Part shown: positions 36,011 through 43,864 of the stretch, one piece after another
How positions within the stretch are numbered: position 1 is the stretch's first letter
How the letters are laid out: each line of letters starts with the position of its first letter
Source: a bacterium BMS3Bbin03
GTDB lineage: Bacteria > Zhuqueibacterota > JdFR-76 > BMS3Abin05
Assembly (NCBI GenBank): GCA_002898015.1
Contig: BDTM01000055.1
Coordinates: 1 to 48,537, forward strand
DNA: 48,537 nt
Reading direction: 5' to 3'
The notes under the pieces: generated by a model
Told to the model about the DNA's origin: nothing
Databases searched by the model: none
Seen by the model: only the letters and a program-made list of their open reading frames with translations
Translations under genes and position numbers: made by a program

Positions 36011-37021
36011 CTATCTTTCGTTATGCACCGATTTAATTAGAGCCTCCACATTCTCAAACGGGGCGTCGTTTTCAATTTCAATATAGAAAATTCCGCCGCC
36101 GCCAAGCCGGTGATACGTCTCGGCATAATTGTGAATCGCCGTTTTTATTTCCGCCACTGTACCCAATGGAATCAGCTTCTGCCGGTCCGGATGGATGTAA
36201 ATGGCCGCCCGGTGTGCCTTACATCGTTCGGCAAATTTCGGGTCGTTTTCGTACAGAGGAAGCTGGGGCCACAGGCCGTCGATACCAAGATCAAAGAGTT
36301 CGTCCAGGATTTCGCCCAGGTAACCGCAGGAGTGAAAGAAAACTTTCGCACCCGCCTTTTTTACAGGTTCCATCAGCTTTTGATAGCGCGGCCTGAACAA
36401 TTCATGAAAGAGACCGGGGGAAATTAAAGAGGATGATTGGGCACCGTAATCATCCCCGAAAACAACGACATCCACACCTGCTTTAATCAAAGCTTCGATC
36501 GTCTCCAGCCAGTAATTAACCAACCGGTCCAGAAAAATTAAAAGATGTTTGTTCTCCGTAAAAAGATCCATTAAAACCTCATCCATGGGGCGAAGTGCAT
36601 GGAGTTTCTCGAAAATGGATATCCACCCCGAGAAAATAAGGTAGTTCCGGCGCTGCTTCAATAGTTCCGTTTTATCAAGTATGGGAATCGGAGGAAAATT
36701 GTAATCTTTTGCTTCCTCCCAACCGGCAAAAGGATACTTCCTGGGATGACCCTGTATTCCGTAAATGCGGTACTCCCATTCTGTCCCCCATTCATCCTGC
36801 CTGATCTCATAATATAGTCCATTTGGGTCGATGGTGCCGGGAGGCGGAGCAGGGATGGAATCGAATGTGACGGGATTGTCGGGTGGATATTCGTTGAACA
36901 GGTCGAGAAGCTTTTTGCCGTGTCTGTATAAACCCGCCGGAGAAGGATGATAAACAACCGGTATTTTGTCAGGATTGTTGAATTCAAAAGCATCCAACAT
37001 GCGTTGTCTGGAAGAACTCAT
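36011..37021 (-). CDS. uroporphyrinogen decarboxylase family protein (second copy)
   Basis: UroD-superfamily protein of about 336 residues from the ATG at 37021, where the typical opening SSSRQRMLDAFEFNNPDKIPVV appears. Longer forms starting at 37036 or 37153 exist, but their extra residues do not look like the family. FFHSCGYLGE carries the His-x-Cys-Gly element of zinc-dependent methyltransferase relatives; FGDDYGAQSSSLISPGLF is a second family block. It is diverged from the copy at 5140-6258. No corrinoid protein or methyltransferase partner is adjacent, so the substrate is unknown. Confidence 0.8.
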   Translation of the reverse strand: MSSSRQRMLDAFEFNNPDKIPVVYHPSPAGLYRHGKKLLDLFNEYPPDNPVTFDSIPAPPPGTIDPNGLYYEIRQDEWGTEWEYRIYGIQGHPRKYPFAGWEEAKDYNFPPIPILDKTELLKQRRNYLIFSGWISIFEKLHALRPMDEVLMDLFTENKHLLIFLDRLVNYWLETIEALIKAGVDVVVFGDDYGAQSSSLISPGLFHELFRPRYQKLMEPVKKAGAKVFFHSCGYLGEILDELFDLGIDGLWPQLPLYENDPKFAERCKAHRAAIYIHPDRQKLIPLGTVAEIKTAIHNYAETYHRLGGGGIFYIEIENDAPFENVEALIKSVHNER

Positions 37022-37153
37022 GTCACGTCTCTTCATTTGGTATTGCGGGGTTTGAACTTCAATGTAACGGATTTGAAACCGGAAATCCGCTCTTTTACAC
37101 AACGAGGCTTGCAGAGAAAGCCAACGTTCACCGGGATTAACGGCGGTCTTCAT

Positions 37154-38554
37154 TTACGCCAAATGATACTTCTCTCCCAGCACCGGGATGCTTGCATTGG
37201 GGTAGCCGATTTGCCGCAATCCTTCCGCCAGCGCTTCCGACTGATCGGGATCACCGTGGACAATAAAGATGTGCTTCAGCCGATTCTTATTCAGGCGTTT
37301 CACATAATTCAGAAGGTCTCTTCGATCCGCATGGGCACTAAAGCTGTTCATCACCACGACCTGACTGCGCAGGGCGTATTCTTCGCCAAAAATTTTGACA
37401 ACCTGACTGCGCTCGACCAGTTTTTTGCCAAGCGTGTTTTCGGCCATGTAACCCACCACAAGCACCGTGTTCTTTGGATTTTCAATATTGTTTTTGAGAT
37501 GGTGCAAAATTCGTCCGCCTTCACACATCCCTGAAGCCGAAATAATCATACAGGAGCCTTTGTAACTGTTCAGTTTTTTTGACTCCTCCACATCCCGAAT
37601 ATACCGCAGGCGGCTGAAACCGAAGGGGTCTTCATTATTCTGCAGGAATTCTTCTTTAATCTCCTCATCGTAGCATTCCGGATGGAGCCGAAAAACTTCT
37701 GTGGCGTTGACGGACAAAGGGCTGTCCACGAAAATAGGGATCTCAGGAATTTTTCGATCTTTCATTAACAGATGGAGACTGTACACCAGTTCCTGGGTGC
37801 GCCCCACCGAGAAAGCCGGTACGATGATTTTCCCGCCGCGGCCAACCGTTTCATTGATCACCTTTGCCAATTCCCGGTCGACATCTTCGATGGGATGGTG
37901 GTAACGCCCGCCGTAAGTGCTTTCAATGACCAGATAATCCGCTTCGTCCACATGAGCCGGATCCCGGAGAATGGGAAGGTGTTTTCGCCCGAGATCCCCG
38001 GAAAAAAGAATGCGCCGTTTTTTACCGTTTTCCTCAACATCCACCACGACCTGAGTCGAGCCCAGAATGTGCCCGGCATCCACAAATCTCACACGGGTGG
38101 CGGAGTTCACGAAAAACGGCCGGTCGTATCCCCAGGCGACAAAATACACAAGCGATTTACGGGCATCTTCCGTTGTGTAAATCGGCTCAACGGGGGGAAG
38201 TCCCTTCTTTTTGTTTTTTTTGTTGACATATTCCACATCTTTTTCCTGGATGTGGGCCGAGTCCCGCAGCATAATGGCGCACAAATCGCGCGTGGCAAAC
38301 GTGCTGAAAATATTGCCGTCGTAACCGGATTTAACAAGATTCGGAATATTGCCGCTGTGATCGATGTGAGCGTGTGTCAGGATCATGTTTTGAATCGATT
38401 CTGCGTGAAACGGCAAAGTGCGGTTCTTTTTTTCCGCCTCTTTTCGATGTCCCTGGTACAATCCGCAATCGACCAAAAGTGTTTCATCGTTTGCATGAAG
38501 AAGATGCATGGAGCCGGTTACGGTTTGAACCGCACCCATAAATTGTAATTCCAT
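37154..38554 (-). CDS. metallo-beta-lactamase fold beta-CASP RNase-like protein
   Basis: A 466-residue protein of the CPSF73/YSH1-like bacterial group (MBL plus beta-CASP plus RMMBL). Zinc motifs are HAHIDH (61-66), the DAGHILGST block, SGDLG, and SAHADR near the C-terminus. The beta-CASP region contains ESTYGGRYHHP, VPAFSVGRTQELVY and SASGMCEGGRILHHL. The ATG at 38554 has AAAGGAG upstream; upstream in-frame codons are not needed. Members act as endo/exoribonucleases, so RNA processing is likely. It lies next to the UroD-like gene without an obvious functional link. Confidence 0.92.
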   Translation of the reverse strand: MELQFMGAVQTVTGSMHLLHANDETLLVDCGLYQGHRKEAEKKNRTLPFHAESIQNMILTHAHIDHSGNIPNLVKSGYDGNIFSTFATRDLCAIMLRDSAHIQEKDVEYVNKKNKKKGLPPVEPIYTTEDARKSLVYFVAWGYDRPFFVNSATRVRFVDAGHILGSTQVVVDVEENGKKRRILFSGDLGRKHLPILRDPAHVDEADYLVIESTYGGRYHHPIEDVDRELAKVINETVGRGGKIIVPAFSVGRTQELVYSLHLLMKDRKIPEIPIFVDSPLSVNATEVFRLHPECYDEEIKEEFLQNNEDPFGFSRLRYIRDVEESKKLNSYKGSCMIISASGMCEGGRILHHLKNNIENPKNTVLVVGYMAENTLGKKLVERSQVVKIFGEEYALRSQVVVMNSFSAHADRRDLLNYVKRLNKNRLKHIFIVHGDPDQSEALAEGLRQIGYPNASIPVLGEKYHLA

Positions 38555-38592
38555 AAACCACTCCTTTTCAATAATTCGGGTTGTGAATCCGG

Positions 38593-39192
38593 CTATTTCA
38601 AATAGAAGGCCATCTGCACGTAGGTCAGGACCAACCCTGAAATGCCGCCCCAAACCGCCTGAGCCGGCGTGTGGGCTTTTAATAAAATTCGAGACCACCC
38701 AATCAGCAGTAAAAAAATATAAAGCGGTGCCGCCCACCAGCCAAAGGCGAAAGATAAAATGATCAGCGGCCCCGCTGTGCCCAGCATGTGCGCGCTGATT
38801 TTCCAGAAAAGATTTACAATAAAAATAAAAAGCGTATTTCCAATGGAAGCCAAAACGGCGGCCAGCAAAAAATCAGGGGCTTTTGTGATGTACAGCAAAA
38901 GAAATGTGAATAACCAGAGCAGCAGACTCAGTAAATAGGGGCCGTTTCTCTGGGAACGAAGGGGAATGTGCTTGTGCGTTACTTTTCCCCGTTTTTCAAG
39001 CCAACCGACATAGAGTATCGGGAGAACGGCCGTGAAAAATGTGCCGATCGAACCCCACACCAAAATCTGCCAGAGCGAATGTCCCAATTTAATGGAAACC
39101 GACCAGAACATCAAAACGGACCAGGTGGGCGGAATAAACACATTTGAAACTTGTTTTGCAAATCGCGATAAAGCGGTCCCGGTAGCTTGCAT
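38593..39192 (-). CDS. PAP2-like membrane phosphatase-family protein
   Basis: A 199-residue protein with about six membrane spans and PAP2-type motifs: HKHIPLRSQRNGPY in the first position, KISAHMLG in place of PSGH, and WSRILLKAHTPAQ in place of SRx5Hx3D. Both His and the Arg are kept, while the last Asp is Gln, as I recall is usual in this small divergent PAP2 group. Its substrate is probably a lipid or polyprenyl phosphate. It lies 38 bp upstream of the MBL gene on the same strand. Confidence 0.78.
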   Translation of the reverse strand: MQATGTALSRFAKQVSNVFIPPTWSVLMFWSVSIKLGHSLWQILVWGSIGTFFTAVLPILYVGWLEKRGKVTHKHIPLRSQRNGPYLLSLLLWLFTFLLLYITKAPDFLLAAVLASIGNTLFIFIVNLFWKISAHMLGTAGPLIILSFAFGWWAAPLYIFLLLIGWSRILLKAHTPAQAVWGGISGLVLTYVQMAFYLK

Positions 39193-39288
39193 AGAATTCC
39201 TATAAATTGTGGTCCCCCGAAGTCGTCCGGAATTAAGAAAGTTTTTTAAATAAAATTATAAATTCGGACAGAAGCAAGAATATTTTTG

Positions 39289-39317
39289 TTGATTTTGCAA
39301 TTTGGTTTTTGTATTCT
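39289..39317 (+). promoter_or_regulatory. candidate sigma70-type promoter of the threonine aldolase gene
   Basis: TTGATT (39289-39294) and TATTCT (39312-39317) with a 17-bp spacer, 56 bp before the ATG, in an AT-rich divergent spacer. Prediction only. Confidence 0.4.
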
Positions 39318-39373
39318 ATTCCTAAAGAAAATCCGTGCAGACAAAAAGGCTCGAAGAAAATCAGGTTTGAACA

Positions 39374-40414
39374 ATGAAAAGATCCATCGATTTACGAAGC
39401 GATACCGTCACGCAGCCCCTGCCGGAAATGCGGGAGGCAATCGCACATGCGGTTGTGGGGGATGATGTTTTTGGAGAAGATCCCACCGTGAATGACTTGC
39501 AGGAGACGGTTGCAGCTCTTTTGGGCAAAGAAGCCGGACTGTTCGTCGTCAGCGGAACCATGGCAAATCAAGTGGCGATCAATGCCCACACACAGCCCGG
39601 AGATGAGGTTATCTGCGAATACAATGCCCACATCTTCAATTACGAAGGCGGTGCGCCGGCGCTTCTGTCCGGCGTCCAGCTTCACCCGCTCCCGGGCGTG
39701 CACGGCGTGATTACGGCCGAACAGATCGAGCCGGTGATTCGGCCGTTCGATCACCACTATCCGCATACGCAGCTCATCGCCATTGAAAACACCCACAACC
39801 GCGCCGGCGGGACGATCTTTCCGATCGAAGAGATGAAGAAAATTTATGAATTGGCACAGAAATACGGACTTGCAGTTCATTTGGACGGCGCCCGGCTCTG
39901 GAATGCATCCGTCGCCACACACATCCCGCTCGCCGAGTATGCAAAATATGCCGATTCGGTCAGCGTCTGTTTTTCAAAGGGACTGGGGGCACCTGTCGGT
40001 TCCATGATCGCAGGTTCCAAAGAATTTATCCGCCGGGCACACCGTTATCGAAAGGTGTACGGCGGCGGCATGAGACAGGCCGGGATTCTGGCTGCGGGTG
40101 CACTTTATGCGGTTAAAAATAACGTCCATCGACTGGCGGAGGACCATGCGCGAGCCGGAAGGTTAGCCGCTGCACTGGCGGCTTTCGATGGGATTCGGAT
40201 TGATTTGAAAGCCGTGCAAACCAACATCGTCATTTTTGAGGTCATTTCTCAAAAAATCAGTGCCCCGGAATTCGTCGACCGATGCGGGGAAGCGGGCGTT
40301 TTAATGCTGGCCATCGGCACAAACAGAGTTCGACTAGTGGTCCATCTTCACATCACAGACGCAGATGTGGAACGCACAATCGCGGTTTTTAAACAAGTGT
40401 CGGCTGATTTCTAA
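39374..40414 (+). CDS. ltaE: low-specificity L-threonine aldolase
   Basis: PLP-dependent aldolase that splits L-threonine / allo-threonine to glycine and acetaldehyde in the cytosol. It has 346 residues, normal length. It opens with [16 protein letters not shown] and contains [12 protein letters not shown], Asp171 in [10 protein letters not shown] (PLP ring nitrogen) and Lys202 in [12 protein letters not shown] (Schiff base). It is divergent from the PAP2-like gene and ends at a shared bidirectional terminator. Confidence 0.95.
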   Translation: MKRSIDLRSDTVTQPLPEMREAIAHAVVGDDVFGEDPTVNDLQETVAALLGKEAGLFVVSGTMANQVAINAHTQPGDEVICEYNAHIFNYEGGAPALLSGVQLHPLPGVHGVITAEQIEPVIRPFDHHYPHTQLIAIENTHNRAGGTIFPIEEMKKIYELAQKYGLAVHLDGARLWNASVATHIPLAEYAKYADSVSVCFSKGLGAPVGSMIAGSKEFIRRAHRYRKVYGGGMRQAGILAAGALYAVKNNVHRLAEDHARAGRLAAALAAFDGIRIDLKAVQTNIVIFEVISQKISAPEFVDRCGEAGVLMLAIGTNRVRLVVHLHITDADVERTIAVFKQVSADF

Positions 40415-40438
40415 AAATCACAAGGCGCCCCCACAAAT

Positions 40439-40473
40439 AAAAAGGGAAGAGCTTGCTGCACTCTTCCCTTTTT
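40439..40473. terminator. bidirectional rho-independent terminator
   Basis: Stem AAAGGGAAGAG / CTCTTCCCTTT with a 9-nt loop, flanked by A-rich sequence on the left and TTTTTT on the right. It lies between the convergent threonine aldolase and second tricorn genes and can serve both. Confidence 0.88.
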
Positions 40474-40489
40474 TCGAAGATCAGAAAAA

Positions 40490-43400
40490 TCAATATTTTG
40501 GATAAGCCGGTAAATACGGCGGCCGCTTGGGCAGAACCGGCGGTTTTTCTTTGATTTTTTTCAGCAGATACTGAATCGCCGCTTCCAATTGCGGATCTTT
40601 GCCCTCCACCACCAGATCCGGACGATTATCAACCTTGATGTCCGGCTCAACACCGTGGTTTTCAATAATCCACTGGCTGTTCAGTCCGTAAAGCGAAAAT
40701 TCGGACATGGTGATGTAACCGCCGTCAACCAATGACGTGTAGCCTCTAATGCCTCGAACGCCGCCCCAGGTGCGTTCTCCGATGACAGGCCCCAGTTTAT
40801 ATTTTTTAAAGAAGTAGGGAAAAATATCGCCGTCTGAAGCCGAATAGTGGTTGTCGATACAGACCTTGTACCCATAGTGCAAGTTGCCGGGGATGGTTTC
40901 ATTGTCGCCATTCCTGGACATGCCCATTCCGACAAGAATGCGGCGGAGCCGTTCCAGAATCATTTCGTCCACAAAACCGCCTCCGTTGTACCGTTCATCG
41001 ATGATCAAGCCCTTTTTACGAAGCTGCGGATAAAATTCCTTTACAAATTGGTTGAGCCCGGAGGCGCTCATGTCGGTCAGGTAAATGTACCCGATTTGCC
41101 CGTGTGATGCCTTTTCAACCTTCTTTCGATTGGCCTCTACCCAGCTATTTTGGTGAAGCTTGTACTCCGATCGAATGGGTTTTACCGTCACCTTGCGAGC
41201 GCCGGCCAAATCCGGTTTGGAATTAATCAATAACGTCACGGACTGATCGGCTGTATTTTCCAATCGCTCATAAATGTTTTCCGGCGATTTGAGCTTCTTC
41301 CCGTTGACGGCAAGAATATAATCGCCTTTGCGCGCACGGATTCCCGGCTCGGTGAGCGGGGATCGAATATTTTTCTTCCAATTCTCGCCGGTGTAGATTT
41401 TTTTAATTCGATAGAAACCTGTTTTGGGATCGATTTTAAAATCGGCACCCAACATCCCGACGGAAACGGTTGAAATTTTCGGCATGTCGCCGCCGCCCAC
41501 ATAAGTGTGGGAATTGCACAATTCTCCCAGCATTTGACCAATGATAAAATTCAAATCAAATCGATTGGCGAGATACGGAAGCAGCACGGCATACTGATCA
41601 TGAACTTTCTTCCAGTCCACCCCATTCATTTTGGGGTTATAAAAATAATCCCGCTCCAGCCGCCATGCCTCATTGAACATTTGCTTCCATTCTTTCGGAT
41701 AATCGATTTTCATCCGCATCTGCGAAAGATTGAGCTTCCCCTTGCCGGGCTTGATTTTGGAAACAGTCGCTTTCACAATCCCAAAATTTTTCCCCGATCT
41801 GTAAATGATTTTCGATCCGTCGAAGGATAAATCGTAGCCGTTGATGGGGGACATCAGAACGGCGTCTTTTTGATCTTTCAAATTGTACCGGTGTAAAGCC
41901 GGTTTCTCTCCCGGAACCCGTCCGGAAAGACCGGAAACCGGATACGTCATGTAAAACAATTTGCCCTTTACGGCCCGTAAGCCGCCAAAATTTCCGGGCG
42001 GGAGAGGCACATTGACCACGCGGCTCCGGATCCCTTTTAAATCAATGCGTAACGGTTTGATTTTAGACTTTTTCTTCGTTTGTTTTTTAGATTTTTTCTT
42101 CTTACTCTTTTCGGTTTTTTTGGATTTGGTAACGGCTTCATCGCTTTTGGGGGCGAAGGGCGAGAGTGAATCAGCTTGAAGGGTGACCAAATAGATTCCG
42201 GTTGTTTTCAAATAGGCATAATTTCCATCAAAATTACCCAGCGTGGCGTTGTAATTTCGCTGGGAAAGAAAAAATAAATACTTCCCTCCGGGATCAAATG
42301 TGGGGCTGGAGTCAAACGTAAAATCGGTTGTAACCGGTGTGATCTTCTTTGAATCGAGGGAATATAAAAAGATGGAATAAAAATGATTTTTCGCAGGTTT
42401 GGCATACGCCAGCCATTTGCTGTCCGGTGACCAGGTGTACTGGCGGATTTCCCATTCTTTGGGGTAATCGATAAGCACCGGTTTTTTGGCGGAAATATCC
42501 ACGTAGTACAAACGGTGCTTTTGATCGGCATATGCCAATTTTTTACTGTCCGGTGACCAGACGGGCTGAAAGCGAAAGGATTTTCCGCCGAAAGTAATCT
42601 GGGTTTCACTGCCCTGCCCGTTCTGCGGACGAATATAAATTTCCTCTTCACCCGTTTTGTCAGACACATAAGCCACCCATTTTCCGTCAGGAGACCAGAC
42701 CGGATATTTTTCATGAATGCCCGAGGTCTGGGTCAAATCCCGTGTGTTTCCTTTTTTTGCCGGAACGGTGAAAACATCCCCGCGCGCGCCGAACAGCGCC
42801 CGTTTGCCTTCCGGTGAAAGATTGAAGGAACGGATAAATTTTTGAACATTTTTCCAGTGCGGCATCAGTTCAGGATGGTCGCCGGGAATATAAATCGTCA
42901 GTTTTCGGACTTTTTCGTTGTTTAAATCCAGAACGTACAAATATCCCGCATTTTGAAATACAATTTTATCACCGCCGATGCTGGGCCAGTAGACATCGTA
43001 ATTTTTAAAATGCGTCAGTTGGCTGATTTTCCCGTCGGTCAGATCGTAACTGTAAATATTTATCCGCTGGTTAGGTCCGCGGTCGGAGCCGAAGTAAATT
43101 TTATTTTTATACCACATCGGGTAAGTGTCCGTGCCCGGATATTTGGTGAGCCGGTCCAATTTATTCGTTTTAAAATTATACAGCCAGATGTCCTGAGCCA
43201 TGCCGCCCTTGTACCGTTTCCAGGTCCGGAAATTGCGGAAAATACGATTGTAGGCAAGTCTGTTTCCATCCGGTGAGAATGCCGCCAGGCCGCCTTTCGG
43301 GAGAACAATCCTATTCTGCAGGCCGCCGTTCACGCTAATTTTGTACAACTGACCAAACCAGTCGTTAAAGGTGTTCTGACGGGAAAGAAACAGAATATGT

Positions 43401-43795
43401 TTCCCATCCGGAAACCAATCAATCACCTGGTTGTTGGGTCCCATGCGCAGCGGCATGTGCGCAATATCTGCCGTAAATGTAAGCTGTCTGGGAACACCGC
43501 CTTCTGCCGGAATGACGTACACATTCATGTTGCCGTCGTATTGCCCGGTAAACGCAATTTTGCTGCCGTCCGGGGAAAATTTCGGAAAAAGCTCCAGCCC
43601 CTGTTGGGAGGTAATTTGCCGGGCGGTTCCGCCGTTACTGTCCACCAGCCACAAATTGCCGGCATAGACAAACACAATCTGGTTATTGGCGATGTCCGGA
43701 AATCGCAGCAAACGCCCTTCGCGCTGATTCGAGAATGAAATTGTGCTGAACGCCAAAATAAACATGAACAGGGGAATGAACCATTGTTTTTTCAT
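40490..43795 (-). CDS. tricorn-like S41 protease with beta-propellers and PDZ (second copy)
   Basis: Tricorn-type protease of 1101 residues with signal peptide (MKKQWFIPLFMFILAFSTISFS). TolB/PD40 propeller repeats fill about residues 25-600, with a Lys-rich linker (KSKKTEKSKKKKSKKQTKKK) near 560. C1, PDZ (about 830-890, RKGDYILAVNGKKL) and S41 domains follow. Ser762-His763 (CNSHTY) and nucleophile Ser987-Asp988 (HYSASDGDIFP) match the archaeal tricorn active site. AAAGGAGG precedes the ATG. It differs clearly from the 22872 copy, so these are old paralogues, not a recent duplication. Likely periplasmic. Confidence 0.94.
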   Translation of the reverse strand: MKKQWFIPLFMFILAFSTISFSNQREGRLLRFPDIANNQIVFVYAGNLWLVDSNGGTARQITSQQGLELFPKFSPDGSKIAFTGQYDGNMNVYVIPAEGGVPRQLTFTADIAHMPLRMGPNNQVIDWFPDGKHILFLSRQNTFNDWFGQLYKISVNGGLQNRIVLPKGGLAAFSPDGNRLAYNRIFRNFRTWKRYKGGMAQDIWLYNFKTNKLDRLTKYPGTDTYPMWYKNKIYFGSDRGPNQRINIYSYDLTDGKISQLTHFKNYDVYWPSIGGDKIVFQNAGYLYVLDLNNEKVRKLTIYIPGDHPELMPHWKNVQKFIRSFNLSPEGKRALFGARGDVFTVPAKKGNTRDLTQTSGIHEKYPVWSPDGKWVAYVSDKTGEEEIYIRPQNGQGSETQITFGGKSFRFQPVWSPDSKKLAYADQKHRLYYVDISAKKPVLIDYPKEWEIRQYTWSPDSKWLAYAKPAKNHFYSIFLYSLDSKKITPVTTDFTFDSSPTFDPGGKYLFFLSQRNYNATLGNFDGNYAYLKTTGIYLVTLQADSLSPFAPKSDEAVTKSKKTEKSKKKKSKKQTKKKSKIKPLRIDLKGIRSRVVNVPLPPGNFGGLRAVKGKLFYMTYPVSGLSGRVPGEKPALHRYNLKDQKDAVLMSPINGYDLSFDGSKIIYRSGKNFGIVKATVSKIKPGKGKLNLSQMRMKIDYPKEWKQMFNEAWRLERDYFYNPKMNGVDWKKVHDQYAVLLPYLANRFDLNFIIGQMLGELCNSHTYVGGGDMPKISTVSVGMLGADFKIDPKTGFYRIKKIYTGENWKKNIRSPLTEPGIRARKGDYILAVNGKKLKSPENIYERLENTADQSVTLLINSKPDLAGARKVTVKPIRSEYKLHQNSWVEANRKKVEKASHGQIGYIYLTDMSASGLNQFVKEFYPQLRKKGLIIDERYNGGGFVDEMILERLRRILVGMGMSRNGDNETIPGNLHYGYKVCIDNHYSASDGDIFPYFFKKYKLGPVIGERTWGGVRGIRGYTSLVDGGYITMSEFSLYGLNSQWIIENHGVEPDIKVDNRPDLVVEGKDPQLEAAIQYLLKKIKEKPPVLPKRPPYLPAYPKY

Positions 43796-43864
43796 CTCTT
43801 GCCTCCTTTTGTTTTTTGGAATCTTTGCCTGGATAATTTATAAACCCTTGCCGCTGTGTATGAA

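Noticed and set aside
37772..38548. 258-codon plus-strand frame
   Set aside because: Antisense to the clearly identified MBL/beta-CASP gene.
38555..38737. 61-residue N-terminal extension of the MBL protein
   Set aside because: The ATG at 38554 has an ideal ribosome site and gives the standard family N-terminus; the extension overlaps the PAP2-like gene end.
38593..39192. Missing catalytic Asp in the PAP2-like protein as a novelty
   Set aside because: To my knowledge, Gln at this position recurs in this divergent PAP2 group, so it is probably not unusual.
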